A stretch of DNA of 64,000 bases from Bilabrum cf. latius (lineage: Eukaryota; Bigyra: Bicosoecida; Bigyra; Bicosoecida): assembly GCA_965178125.1 (NCBI GenBank), contig OZ237738.1, forward strand, positions 1,302,001 through 1,366,000. The letters run 5' to 3'. The notes beneath the pieces were generated by a model, which saw only the letters and a list, made by a program, of their open reading frames with translations, searched no databases and was not told the origin of the DNA. Below, one piece after another: positions 1 to 12,373 of the stretch. The position numbers were made by a program, and so were the translations under genes. Position 1 is the first letter of the stretch; each line of letters opens with the position of its first letter.

Positions 1-23
1 CAGATCCACATTACCAACCATCA
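1..23 (+). repeat. 23-bp direct repeat, left copy
   Basis: Identical to 1820-1842 in the same orientation. It lies at the very edge of the window, so the repeat may extend further left. Confidence 0.8.
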
Positions 24-1819
24 TGATTCAATGGCACCCCTACTGACGAATACAGAGCATCCATGTACAGTGATGTTTGGGCCGATAGTGGTATACTGAT
101 CGGATCAATTCCGAGTACGAGCTGAGCGAGACCAGCGCTCTCACTTAGGGGAATTCAGAAGAAGATAAAGGAAATAATTTTTACTTTTATAGAATTGTTT
201 CTTGTCTTGTTGGCCCCATTTCCTTCGGATATGGATGGGGCGGCATCGCGGCGGAGGCCGGGAGGTGAGGGGGGACCAGTAGTTGGCGGACAACAGAGGG
301 GCCTACAGCTGAAGGGAGGGGTGCCAGGCGGATAAGGTTTACTCAGCGAGACAGGGCGTCTTAGGGGCGGGTAAGTGTGTGTGTGTCACTGCTGCCCGGT
401 AGTGTGTGTAATATTCTCTTGGGAGGGGGGCGGAGGCAGACCGCTCCTCCTCCCTCCGCACTCAGTACCAGCATGAACCAGCCCTCTTTTCTGTTCATGT
501 GGACCCCCTGACAACGGGGGGACCACGTGGCACCCACGCAGGATGGCGGCGCAGATTCGGAGGGTACCAACACTCATACCTAGCTACCAACATTTAAGCG
601 TTGCGGAGGGCAACGGAACGGGGCCAGGGAAGCTGCGTGCGTCTAGCCATCTAGAACACGTGGACGAACTGGTGGTGGCCTTTGCCACCATCCCATTTCA
701 CCAACCAGATGAGGCTCCGTGGTCGCATCTGGTGCCGATGGCCACTGTTAGCAGGACCGTTGGTGGGTGGCTTGGGGGGCCAGGGACTTGGCTGAGTCAA
801 GTAGGCGTGGGAGTAGGGGTGGGTGCGGTCAGTATGAGGTCCGTGCCTCATGTTGATCGCTGTAAATCCGGCTATAGGTCGGAAGCAACCCACCCTCCCG
901 GTTGCAACAGTGGGGACGGGTGTGAGGTGGCCACGCGTGAGGTGGTCATGAGACTGGGAGCAGAGGTGTGGTCCGTGCCGTAAAATCCCCCATGTGGAGC
1001 ACCTCTGTTTTTCTGGAAGCACAAAGAACCGCGTTGCGGGCCCAGGAAACTTCTGTCCTTTGGATGGCTCCGTGGCCGAAGGGGGACAGAGTGACCTGCA
1101 CAGCCGAGAGGAGAGCCTGAATCTCGGATCGACCCTGGGACAGTCGCACCGGCGACACCCACCGAGAGAGCGAGGCGAGATCCTGCACAGCGTACGCTGC
1201 AGTGGAGGACCACTGTGGTGCTGCAAGAGGCACGGCAACGTGCGGACAGCAGCCGGACCCCGTATCCTCACAGAGGGTAAGGCAATGGGAGCCTGAATAG
1301 GAGCGGACCGGGTGACGACTGTGCTGGGGCTGCGGTGAGCATACAGGACCGTGTCGAGCGTGGTGGGCTGGGCGGGATGTGCGAGCGGTGATGCCCTAAC
1401 TCGATCGAGTTCAAGATTTTTTTCTTCTTTTTGCGTGGTGGCGTCCCCTAGGTCGGGGCGGCGTGGGTGTTCCTTGCGGCGTTCGATGGGCGAACAGCCA
1501 AAAGGGGGGCCCAGTGTAGATCCCGTGGCCAGTGGCAGGTAGTCCCCATAGCGGCTTGAAAGGTCCGTGCCGCCTGCCCAGTGCCCGGGGAAGCACCAGC
1601 CAAAACCAAAGCGCCACGGAAGGAGGAGATTACGAGGAGCAGGTACTAGGTACGAGAGTGGAAGCTGAGGGCAGGACAAAGCGGCCAGCCGGGCCTAGGC
1701 GGCACGGAGACGGCCGTGCTAGCGACAGACGAGTGGGCGACGGTGGGTAGCGGCGCACGAGTGGCGCGTGGCGGGAGAGGGAGAGTGCTGGGGGAGCGAA
1801 GCATTGAGCGGTTGATCGA

Positions 1820-1842
1820 CAGATCCACATTACCAACCATCA
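1820..1842 (+). repeat. 23-bp direct repeat, right copy
   Basis: Identical to 1-23. It ends 87 bases before the IFT27 start codon, in the likely promoter or 5' leader. Confidence 0.8.
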
Positions 1843-1929
1843 CTCACTTGTTCGGGATGTTCCGCGTGCGCGGCGCCACATGGTTACAACCGCTTAGCAA
1901 GCCGTTCGGGCAGAGCCATTCGGTCGACC

Positions 1930-2853
1930 ATGGCAGCCTCTGGAGCCGGAGAAACTGGTAGCACCGATGCCGCAGCAAAATCCAAGGCAATAAAGATGGC
2001 GTCAGAGGCGGCGGCATCCTCACACAAATCAATTGTGAGTGATTGGCCTGTCTCAGTTGGTGTGCAGTTGCATGTATTAATCCAGCAGTTCAAATTCCTC
2101 TCACCCGGATAGCGGCGCAGTCAGTGGAAAAAAGAAAACTACTAGTTTTAGGTATGAACTCGGATTCAGTGTGTATGCATTGCTAGCTTTGGTGTGTACG
2201 GTGGTTGCTGCTTCCATCCATGTTTTTCTTGCACAGGCGATGCAACTGTAGGGAAGACAGCACTCGTAGCAATGTTTGCCTCCAAAGGCTCAGAGTATCC
2301 AAATTCGTATCAGATGGTAAGGATTTCAAAACTGCCAGCGCTGCACTGCGTCAGACGCGCGCCTGCAACACTAGAGTGTGCATGCTGGGATGATCTCTCG
2401 CAGACAACCGCCATGAACGTTAGGGTTCGAGGCGTACCAATGAATGCGGATGGGACCGAGCAAGTAGATTTGTTTTTGATGGACCACGGCGGCCAGAGCG
2501 CTCTCAACCAGACCGACTACGGCATGTCGCTATGGGGCGAGGCCGACGGAGCCATGCTTGTATTCGACCTCACAGACGTAGAAAGCCTCCGAAGCGTTGC
2601 AAAGTGGCACCGACGATTAGCAGACAGCCGACCAGGACAGCGGCTACCCGTGGTATTGGTGGGGAACAAGAGCGACCTCACAGAGGACGGTCGCCGCTCG
2701 GTGAGCAAGGAAGACGCGGTCGGCTTGGCCAAGCAGCTAGGGGCAGAGTACTTCGAGACGTCTGCCGCCAAGAATGCGGGAGTGGATGCGCCATTCAATC
2801 ACATGGCAAAGGTGCTGCTGAGAAGTTCCGGGGCTGCTGCGGCCGACAGCTGA
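1930..2853 (+). CDS. IFT27: IFT27 (RABL4), Rab-like GTPase of intraflagellar transport
   Basis: Four exons, 1930-2034, 2121-2151, 2237-2316 and 2404-2853, join in phase to give 221 residues ending in TGA. The 31-nt second exon is supported because it supplies KLLVLG just before the P-loop completed by exon 3 (GDATVGKTA). Switch II keeps DxxG (DHGGQ), and NKSD and ETSAAK are the G4 and G5 guanine-binding motifs. The SYQMTTAM stretch and the late APFNHMAKV segment match IFT27 better than ordinary Rabs, and there is no C-terminal prenylation cysteine, as in IFT27. Known role: GTPase of the IFT-B complex in cilia. The first about 35 residues are a low-complexity extension. It contains no in-frame TAG. 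The gene is convergent with the p300-like gene. Confidence 0.88.
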
Positions 2854-3157
2854 CTCCTCCAGTGAGAAGTGCATTTCATGTAAAGTGATTCACTGAGGCT
2901 GACTAGACCTTTTATTTCAATGCCGAGGATGGCTTTTTGCATTATGTGCACACGTTCGTAAAAAAAGCCGCAGCTCGCATTGAATTCAAGCAAGCGAACT
3001 CACTCAGCACCCGACCCCCAGGGTGAATAACTTAAGCACCGAGCACCTAGCCCAGCCCCTATTCCTTGGTGGATTACCCCCTCTCCATCTAATCTTCCAT
3101 CTCTGCTGCTGCAACCAAACGTTCCACGCTCCATCCACCGAGCGAAGCGCCAGCCAA
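2854..3157. other. Intergenic, between convergent 3' ends
   Basis: About 300 bases between the IFT27 TGA and the p300-like TGA. It is somewhat richer in AT than the flanking coding DNA. No gene or repeat seen; it should hold two 3' UTRs. Confidence 0.6.
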
Positions 3158-6100
3158 TCATTGCACCACCATGTCCCAGTGCGCCGGACCTGTCCTGGCG
3201 CCACCCGCGCCCCCGCCCGCACCACCAACCGCTCCAGCACCGGCACCGGACGATGACTCGCCGTCTCCGTCCTCCATGGCCGCTTGCCCCGAGCCACTCC
3301 CTGACCCATGGCCCGCTCCCGAGGCAGCCCCTCCTACACCGGCCCCAGCACCAGCGACCCCCGCGCCCGCAGCCTTGATGGACACCGACGTGGGCATTCC
3401 CTCCAGCGGGGAAGGGCCCTCTGAAGCGGTCAGCGTCCCGGCCTCGTCGCCGTCCTCGCCGCCGGAGGGGAAAGCAGACACCCAGGGGTGGTGCAGGTAC
3501 CACAGGATGATCACGCTGGAGTACTTTGCCCTGCGCAGCGTGTCGAACTGAAAGTTGCGCGTCTGGCACATCCTCAAGAATCCGTGCCTCGTGTCGAAAA
3601 AGTCGCACGAGAGGCGTTCCTCCTCCTTCTTCCCCGCGGCGCCCTTCCCGCCTGCACCCTTCGGGCCCTTGCGGTCGAGAGAGAACATCGAGGAGGCCGT
3701 GCTTGACTGCCTGGTCACTGGGGCAGGGGGGGCACCTAGGCCAGCACCCGAGCCAGAACCCCCTCGCCCAGTTCCCGTGGTGGACGCCATGGAGGACGTT
3801 CTAGTGGACCGGCGGCGCCTCACCATCGCCTGCCCCTGCCCCTGCAGGTCCCCAGCTTCATCCCCCGCCCCCGCCTGGGCTCCGTGGGAGGAGGCGCCCT
3901 TCCTGCTCCCGCGGGGTGGTGGGTGCCACGGGACCAGGTCGATCACGAAGAACTCCCTCCGCATGTCCTTGAGCTTGCGGCCCATGAGCTGCAGGATGTT
4001 GGGTACCTCGGTCATCTCCTGCGTCTGCAGAGCACGGGCGAGCACGGCCGGCGCCTTGCCAGCGGTGGTGCCCTTGGCTTTCTTGGCAGCAGCACCGCCT
4101 GCTGCAGCTGACGACGACGATGATGATACCGAGGATGTCCCTGCCTTGGCAGCCCCTGCCTTGCCTTTCGCCTTGGTGTCGGCAGCGGCTGCTTTGCTGG
4201 CGCTGCCCCCCTTGCCACCGCCCGACTTTGGCCCCGCGGCACCCCCTGCAGAGGCCCTCGGGCTGCTCCTCGTGCCCCGCCCATGCACCTCGCCGTGCTC
4301 TCCCTCCATGGATGCCTGTCCGTTAGCACCCGCCTTAGGAGAGCCGCCGAAGAAGTAGTCCAGGCCCGCGCGCAGGGGCTGCATGAGTCGGGAGAGTCCA
4401 GAGGCCTCGCCCGGCGCGCCCTGCTGCGCGCGGGTGAGCGGCGTGCCAGAGTTCACCATTGGCTGGGATACGGCCGCGGCGGTACCGGCGGTGGCAGCTG
4501 CCTCCTCCGCGGTGTGCCCCAGGATCCTCTTGATCTTCTCCGAGGGCTGCTGGCTCGAGCCGTTGGAGGAGGAGGAGGCCGCCGCTGCCGCCTCAGCGGC
4601 TGCAGCTGCCTTCGCCTTGGCTGCTTTGGCCTTGGCTGCAGCCGCTGCGGTGGCCGCCCTGTTCTTGGCTTTCGCCTTTGCCTTCGCCTTGCCTTTCGTC
4701 TTCGACTTGGCCTTGGAGCTCGCTTTCTGCTTCTTGCTCTTCTTGCCCTTCTGAGCCGCAGCCACCTGCGCATCCCTGTGCAGGTCCTTCACAATACGCT
4801 CCGTCTCGGCCGCCCAGTAGTCCCCCGAGAAGTACGGCGGCAGGCCGGCTTCCACGTTGGGGCTGCCGTCCGGGTGAAAGTACCTCGTGAAGACGCTCTC
4901 GACGCTCTTCACCACTCCGGTGGCCATCGCCCGCTCCAGCATCCTAACGTACCAGGTCCTCAGCCGCTCCTTGGTAGGGGTGCGTTGCTGGGGGGGATGA
5001 CGGTGGAAGATGTAGGCGTCGCCGCGCTGGGGCGGACACGCCCACAGGGCCGCTTTGCGGAACCCGCGGCGCCGCACCGAGTCCAGGTAGGCCACCAGGA
5101 GCTCGTGGTAGGCAGGCGTGCGGGCGTGCAGGGGCCGGAGGAACCGAACAGAGTCGAGGTAGGCTATGTACACGGTGCCGGTGTTGGGCGCGGGCGCGTG
5201 CGAGCTGTACTCCTGGACGTACAGGGCAAACACGCACACGTCCACGCCGTCCATGCGCTGGAAGAGCAGCAGGACGCGCTGCCTGTAGGGGATCGAGGCT
5301 GGGTATGATAGCGCCACCTTGGCTGGCTTGCGTCGGCGACGGTAGGCGGAGGAAGGGGAGGAGCCGCGCCTCCCTCGACCGGCAGCCGCCGCCGCCTTGG
5401 AGTCCGAGAACTTGAACCGCTGCTGCCCTGAGCCGCCACGCCTGCCCCTGCCCCTGCCCCTGCCCCTGCTGCTGCTGCCCCTGCTCGAGGTCGGTGACCC
5501 GGTGGGCTCTCCCGCGCCCGAGTCCCAACCGGTGGGCGAGGCTGCGCCCTCCGAGCTCATGTCCGTCCATGCCGCGTCGCTGGAGGCATAGGAGGATGCC
5601 CCGCCGACCTCACCGCTGTGCGTCGCCTGCGAGCTGCCCTCCACAACGGAGGATGCGGTCGATGCAGAGGCGACTGCTGCGCCCCGCCCGCTCCGACGAC
5701 CCTCTGTTTTGTCCTTGCCATCCTAATCCACCTCCTCCTCTTCCTCGCTCGCTCCCGCGCCGTCGCCCGGGTCATCATCCCCGAAGACCTCTTGCCTCGT
5801 GCGCTTCCTGCGGCCCTCTGTGCCACTGCCCGCCCTGGCCCTGGCAGACGACGAGGCGCCGGATGCCTGGCTGCGACCTCCAGTGGCAGTGCGCTGACCG
5901 GAGGACGAGGACGAGGCATCGAGCGCGCGGCCGGAGCTGCTCCTCGCCTTCTTGGCCGGTGGCGGGCCATCCCTCCCACCGCCCGCGCTGTCCTTGTCCT
6001 TGTCCTTGTCCACGGAGCCCTCCTCCGTCTTGTCGTCGTCCTCATCGTCCTGCGAGGCGTCGCTGTCCTTGCTTCTAGCACGGCGAGCAGCGAGCCGCAG

Positions 6101-7093
6101 CTGCCTCTGCAGGCGCTGCTGCTCCCCCACTGGCAGCTCTCCCATCTTGAGGGGCCGGCCCTTGCCCTTGCCTTCTCCAAAGGCCTTCCCGCTGCCTTGC
6201 TTGCTCTCCCGCGCGAGGCTGCGGCCCTCCGTCGCGGCTCGCAGCGCGTCGTTCACCGTGCCCTCTCCCGTGCGGATCACGTGCCTGAGCTCCTTGAGGT
6301 GCTTGGGCTGCACGAAACGCTGCAGAAGGGTGCGGGCGCTCTGCAGCGCAGTGTCCACGTAGGTGGACGAGGCCGCGGAGGAGGCCTCGTTGACGATTTC
6401 GTTGATCTCCTCGTCGGGTGGCTGCGGGATGCGGATGGCTCGCTGCACGGACTCGGAGATCTTGACCTGCTGGGGCATGGAAGACACCTCGCGCACCGCG
6501 ATGCTGGCTGCCACGGCTGGGGACGCCTCCACCGCGAGCCTCCGCCTCACCCGTCTCTCCACCTCCAGGCTCAGTGGGGTGTGCGGCAGCGCCGCCGCGG
6601 TCGTGGTGGGGTCGTCGCCCTCCTTAAATCGGCTCCGGATCTGTTCCCCGGCCCTCCGCGCATCGGCCCAGCTCGCGCACCGGTCCAGTTTCTCGAAGGG
6701 GGGCCAGTAGGGAGTGGACTCGCTGTGGGTCACGAAGCCCTCCACCTTGACCCCGGGCCTGCCCGACACGATGCCCGTCTCGACGTGTACCTTGGGCGGC
6801 TTGCGCATGGAGGCGAGCACGCGGCGCGCCTCCGCCGAGGCCTTCGGTAGCGACTTGAGCTTGTTCTTGAGGTCCTCCTCGCTCGTCACAGGCACGGGCC
6901 CGTCCTGGGAGGCGGGCAGGCTGCCTGCCCCCTTCATCCCGATGCCACCGCCACCGCCGCTGCCGCTTCCGGGCGCGCTGGTGGTGCCGTTGCCCATGTC
7001 AGTCACGGGTTTGCTGGGGGCACCCTCGGGGGGCGGCGGCTGTTCCTCCGGGCCCGGGGCAGACTTGAGCTCTCCCGCTGCATCGCTGGCGGA

Positions 7094-7140
<47 letters not shown>

Positions 7141-10100
7141 CCGAGCTTTTGGCCCTGCCCCTGCTGGACTTGGCCTTGCTTCCGTCCTCCTTGCCTACTG
7201 CCTGCTACCCTCTCGCGGCCGCACCAGCCGGCGTTGCGGGGCCGTTGCCGGCACCCTTCCCGTTGGTGTTGCGGGGCCGCTGCCTCGTCAGGAGCTCCAA
7301 AACACCGTGCCTGCGGCGGAAGGCAGCCGACGCGGCTGACCCCGGAGTGCCACTCGCGCCGGTGCCGGCTCCCGTCTGCTTGGTGGCGGCCGTTCCCTAT
7401 GCGGATGGGGTGCGGGCTCCGATCCCCTGCCCTGCTAGAGCGGCCAGCGTCCCTTGCTGTGCCCCTGGCTTGCTGGGCGTCTTGCTCGGGGTCTGCTTCT
7501 TCGGGTCCGTGCTCGGCTTGAGCTTGGGCGTCCTGGCACTGGCTCCCTCCTTGTCCTGACCCCGAAGAGTGCTGCCGGCTTCAGCAGCACTGCTGCTACC
7601 GGGCTCATCCCCGCCCGCTGCCTTGGCATTCCCAGCCGCGCCTCCTGCCGCAGGCACGCCCCCCGCTGACTCGGGCGAGTTGGCCTGGCCCGGCCCCGGC
7701 AGCGTCTCGTTGTCCACGAGCCAGGCCTTGGCCCCCAGCTCGATGGGCGGCCTCGGCACGTCCTCTGTCCAGGGCTGCGTGTACACGCCGCCGTCGGGCG
7801 CGATCCAGTGGAACCGGGCGGATTCTCCCTCGGACGACCGACTCTCCATCTCGACCTATGCAGAGCTACCAGCCGCGCATCCAGCCGGTACATCGGCTGG
7901 CTTAGGCGCCACGACGGCCTCGTACCAGGGGTCCACCAGCCCCGGCGGAGGCGGTCCTCCGGCGTAGGCTGCCAGCGGGTCGGAGGGCGCGGTGGGGGAA
8001 GCGGCCAGCGGCTGCTGCGCCTGCGCCGCGTGCTGCGCCGTAGACACTGCGGGCGGGGCGTTCGCGGGGCTGCCTTGCTTGCTGCCGGCATCTGCACCGC
8101 CGTCCTCGTCGGTCATGGACGGCTGCTGCTGCTGCCCGGGTGCGCCGCCGCCCTCGTTGCTGGGCGGGACCGTGGACGACGGGGAACCCGAGGCGGGCGT
8201 GACGGCTGGCGACGATTGCGGGGACGGCTTCTTCTTGGATCGAATGGCCCCGGCCGCGCGCTCCAGCTGCCTTGCGGCCGGCTCCGACTGCGACACGGGC
8301 GTGTCCACCGGTGCGATGCCCAGCGACAGGGCCCTTAGAGTGCTGCGCTGGTCCACCGTCGGCGGGATCTCGGGCAGGTGCGCGGCCTCGGACACGGCCG
8401 CGCCGCGCGCCAGCGTGTCGTTCCGTGGGATGGCGTGGAGGAGGGTCCTTGAAGTGTCCATCCGCTGCACGGCGCTCGTCGCAGCCGCGGCCGCCTTGGT
8501 CTTCCGGGGAGCGCGCTTGGGGCGGCGGCCCCCATGCCCGTGCCCATGCCCGTGCCCGTGCCCGTGCCCGTCGCCAATGCCGGCCAGGGCCTGCTCCACG
8601 GCCGCGGCTTCCTCCTCCACGCCCCCGCTGCTGCCGACCACGGCCTGGGACGCGGACGCCGCTGCCGTGGCGGCCGCTTGTTCCCTGGCATTGCCCGTCT
8701 TGACCCTGTTCTCGAACTGGCACAGGGTGCAGACGAACGGGGCCGACACTCCCCTCTGTTTCTCCAGCAGGTTGTCCTTGGTCTCGTTGAACAGGGCGCA
8801 GATCTGGTGGTACCACCCGTCGCACGTGTCGCACTGCACCCAAGGCTCCGCCAGCACATCGTCGTGCCGCTTGCGCACCAGCCGAAGGCGCAGAGCAGCG
8901 GCAAGGGAGGCGCCCACGCTGCGGCGGGTCACGAGCTGCATGTGGCCGCCGGGTCCCATCGAGTAGGCCGACGTGCCTGCGGGTACCTGAGATGGCTGCT
9001 GGCCGCCCTGGGGGATGGTAGCCACCACTCGGGCTGCTGCGTGGGCGGCTGCGTGCGCGGCTGACGCCGCCTGCGTGGGCCTGGCCGCGCCATCCGCGTC
9101 CATGCCGGCCGCTGCTGACGCTGCCCTGGTCCGCCTAGTGCTCGCCTGCCCCTCCGCGACCCCGCTGCCGCTTCCCGAGGAGGGCGGGGACGAGGAGGTT
9201 GTGCCGGTCGCAGGCCTGCCCCTGGTGGGGCCCTTGCTGCCGCCGCGCGCGCTGGCCGCGGCTTTGCGGGCCGAGGCCGCGCGCTCCCTGCGGCCAATCT
9301 CGGCCACGGCCATCCACGAAGCCGTGGGACCCTCGTTGCGGGCACCCACGGAGGATACCACGCCGGTGGATCGGCTGCCGGATCGCCCCCTCCCACCGGA
9401 GCTCGACACGGAGTCCCCCCTTCGCCTGCCCCTGCCCACACCCCTGCCCGACCCTCCTTTACCCCCCTGCGTGTTGGCCGGGCGCCTCGGAGACGCCACG
9501 ATTTGCTGCAGCGGGGAAGGCCCGCTCGCTGGCTTGCCCTTGAAGTCGTGCTGGATGGCCTCCCTGTCCAGAGACGTGGCCCCGTAGACGTTGCTCGTGA
9601 TCGAGACCGGCTGAGGAGGCAGACGGGGGACAACCACGGTCTGGTCGCCCACCTGCACCGTCGAGACCGTCCTCGTGGCCCTGTCCACCCTCATGATGAT
9701 CTTGGGAGGGGGCGGCCCTTGGTTGGCCAGGTGCCACTGCTGGCCCCGGGTGGACCTGCCTCCTCCCCCGGACCCCTTGGATCGCGAGCCGCCGCTGCCT
9801 CCCGAAAAGCTGCCAGACGACGGGCGCCTACCCCTGCCCTTCCCACGGCCACCCCTGCTGCTGCCGGTGCCGCTGCCCGACGCAGGCCCCGGCCCCACGG
9901 CTGCGCCAGCAGCCCCTGCTTCCGCCTTGACTGCGGCCACCGCTGCCCTCGCCGCCTGCACCTGCAGCCGGAGCCGCGCCTGATCTGCCGTCCTCCTCTC
10001 ATCCACGTCTGCGAGCAGCGCTGCCATGGCCACCACCTCCTGGAGGGCCTGGAGGGGGGGGAGCTGCTTGAGCTGGTCCCCGCCCAGCCGACCCGGGTTC

Positions 10101-12373
10101 AGGAGCCCTGCCGTGGCCTTCTTGATGGCGGGGAAGTGGCTGTAGATGGCAGCCGTGGGCGGGGGCACGGCATTGGGGCCGGCGTCGCGGATGCCTCCCG
10201 TCTGCACGCACCGCGCGCACCATCGGTGGCCGGTGCCCGTGTCCCTGAAGTACAGGTCACCGCGCCTCAGCCGCTCGGAGCAGTTGTCGCACTGCAGGAT
10301 GGGCGGGTCGAAGCGGAGGCACTTCTCCCCGCACAGCCCGCACACCTGCCCCTGGCAAAAATTGCAAGAATGCGCCGCACGGCGCGACACGTCCGCCTGG
10401 AACTTGCTGTCGTTGCGCCGCAGAGAGGTACCGAAGTCCTCCACCAGTCGTTGCGCGATCTGGTGCACCGGGTGCCCCGCGGGGTTGTACCGTATGGCGT
10501 TCCCAAAGGTGAGCCTCACGTCCTGGGCCAGCTCCTCGCTGCTCGTGTATCTTCCCGCTTCCAGCCTCTGCCTCACCGTGCCAAGGTCCATGGGTTTCTT
10601 CACGATCTTGTGGTAGTCCTCCAGGCGGAGGGCCACGGGGTCCACTGGCTGGTTGAAGATGCCGCCGTTGGAGGGGTGCTCAACCAGCCGCAGGATGAGT
10701 GCCCTGTATCTCTTGACGAAGATCTCGGCCCGAAGGGAGTGCACGTGCTGGGCCTGCTGCGTGGCCAGCATGGCGTCAACAGGGGAGATGCTCTTCGCCT
10801 CCGCGTCGCTCAGCGTGTGGCTCGTCCGCCCCGCGCGCAGCACGGCCGAACGGTCGATGCGGTCTCGAAGGCGGCTGGTCTGTTGGAGCGCTGCGTGCGG
10901 GGCGCCGCCGTCTCCGCCTCCAGGATCTTCGTCCTCATCGTCGTCATCATCGTCCGACTCTGAGCCGGATTCGGCAGCAACGTGCGCTTCGCTTGCTCCG
11001 CCCCTGCTGCCACCATCGCTGCCATCGCCATCCTCGTCGTCCTCGCTCTCGCCCTGCATGGCGCCCTGCATGGCGCGCACGCCCCCCATGTCATCTGAAG
11101 CCGGACCGGGCATGCCTCTCAGCCTGGGGGATCTCCTGAGGCTCGCACCAGTTGCAGACTTTGAAGAAGCGACTTGACCGTCGCTTCCACCTTCCTCCTC
11201 CCCCTCCTCCTAGCCGTCGTCGTCCTCGTCGTCGTCCTCATCTTCGTCTCGGTCCGACTCCTGCTTCCTTTCCTCCTCTTCGTCTTCCTCTTCTTCGCTG
11301 CTGCTGCCCCCGTGCTCTTGCACGCTGGCCATCCCTCGCACCGACCTGCCTCTCTGGGCTGCGGCCCTGCCCCTGCCCCTGCCTCTGCTCCTGCTCCTGC
11401 CCCCCTGCTTTTCTTCCTCGTCTTCCTCGTCCTCGTCCGACCCATCCGACATGTCCAACTGCCGGCTCGCCGATCGCAAGCGAGACAGACGGGTGGACAA
11501 AGGCGCGGGGGTGGACACAGAGGAAGGGGCGGCATCTGCACCGCCAGTGCCACTGCCACTCGCGCCACGGCCGGAACTCGCTTTGCCAACACCGCCTTTT
11601 CCCCTGCCCCGCCCGCGGGCCGCAGGGGAAGGCGGAGAATCGACCTGCTGGCCGCCCTTCCTGGCGGACCGTCGGGCCCCCGATCTGCTGCCGGCTGACG
11701 AGGGTGGCCTGCCTCCATTCAGCCGGGAGGACCGGCGGGAGGAGGATCTGGCGGACTGCCGGGCGCTGCGCCTGGGGGGCGTCGCGGCGCCGTCGGTTCC
11801 GCTTTCGTCCTCGTCTTCATCTTCGTCAACGCTGTGGTCGCCGTCTTCGTCTTCGTCATCGTCTTCTTCCTGCTCCTCGTCCTCGCTGCCAGATGGCGAC
11901 CCCTCAACGTCGCTCCCATCAGCATCCTCCTCCTCGTCCTCCTCCTCGGCCCCGGAGCTGCCCGACGAGACGCTGTCGATCCCATCGTATTGATCCTCAT
12001 CTTCATCTCTCCCGCTCCCATCGCCACCCGACGTGGACCCGTCGCTGTCATGGCCGCCGGCCGCCGCCCCGCCGCCTGCCGCCCTCCGCGACGGCCGACC
12101 CCCACCTGAGGATGATGACCCGCGCGCGCCGCCAGAGCTGCCCCTGCCCCCAGACCGCCTGCCGCTACCCCCGCCAGAGCTGCCCCCACTGCGGCGGCCG
12201 CTCCTCCTCGTTCCTCGCCCGCCCGCCACCTACCTTCCCTCCCCTCGCAAAAACGTCTCGCTGCCTGCATCGGCATCCCGCTCCTCCAGCGGTGCTCGCT
12301 CCCGGCCATGGCCCCTTGCAGCCAGATCCAGAGCAGCGTATCGAACGGGGATACCGATTCGGTCGCATTGCAT
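3158..12373 (-). CDS. CBP/p300-like histone acetyltransferase, about 3,070 residues, with in-frame TAG codons
   Basis: A single minus-strand frame is open from 12373 to a TGA at 3158-3160 if TAG is sense. TAGs lie at 12230, 11210, 7856, 7397, 7205 and 5723, all in one frame with no TAA or TGA between. Domain order: acidic and basic low complexity; bromodomain (about 10762-10430) with the acetyl-lysine Asn in NAIRYNP; Cys-rich CH2/RING-like module (about 10365-10190); PHD-like finger (about 8842-8705); then the p300-type KAT11 domain in blocks at about 6600-6440, 5320-4840 and 4012-3480. The core keeps AYLDSV, LWACPP and the RLRTWY segment holding the catalytic Tyr. A Lys-rich stretch (about 4777-4610) sits where p300 has its autoacetylated loop. 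No KIX, ZZ or TAZ modules were seen. The start is uncertain: ATG at 12373 is one candidate, and a splice at GTAGGT near 12231 is possible. Confidence 0.85.
7083..7140 (-). repeat. Acidic/serine-codon microsatellite in the p300-like gene
   Basis: The plus strand reads as repeated GAC-GAG; in the coding minus strand this is a run of TCG/TCC/TCT serine codons. Similar low-complexity tracts recur throughout the inter-domain regions of this gene. Confidence 0.7.

Larger units (their letters stand above)
1..1929. other. Gene-free 1.9 kb left end
   Basis: I see no supportable gene here. The longest open frame (minus strand, about 1679-651) has no recognisable motif and a composition that looks random for this GC content. 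A 23-bp stretch at the extreme left edge recurs exactly at 1820-1842, so the interval may be a repeat unit or a segment between direct repeats. The last part of it is the upstream region of IFT27. Confidence 0.6.

Noticed and set aside
651-1679. Minus-strand ORF of 342 codons near the left end
   Set aside because: No domain, no codon bias like the neighbours, Pro/Arg/His-rich as expected from random GC-rich DNA.
7397-7399. Tiny introns removing each TAG
   Set aside because: Few TAGs have both a GT donor and AG acceptor at usable spacing and phase, while clear introns in the same genes are about 60-600 nt with good consensus. It would also not explain why only TAG, never TAA or TGA, occurs.
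9503-10963. Plus-strand ORF of 486 codons
   Set aside because: Antisense shadow of the bromodomain-CH2 region of the p300-like gene.
3158-12373. Reading the p300-like locus as five or six separate genes or a pseudogene
   Set aside because: All pieces share one frame separated only by TAG, with no TAA, TGA or frameshift, and domains of one known protein follow in order.
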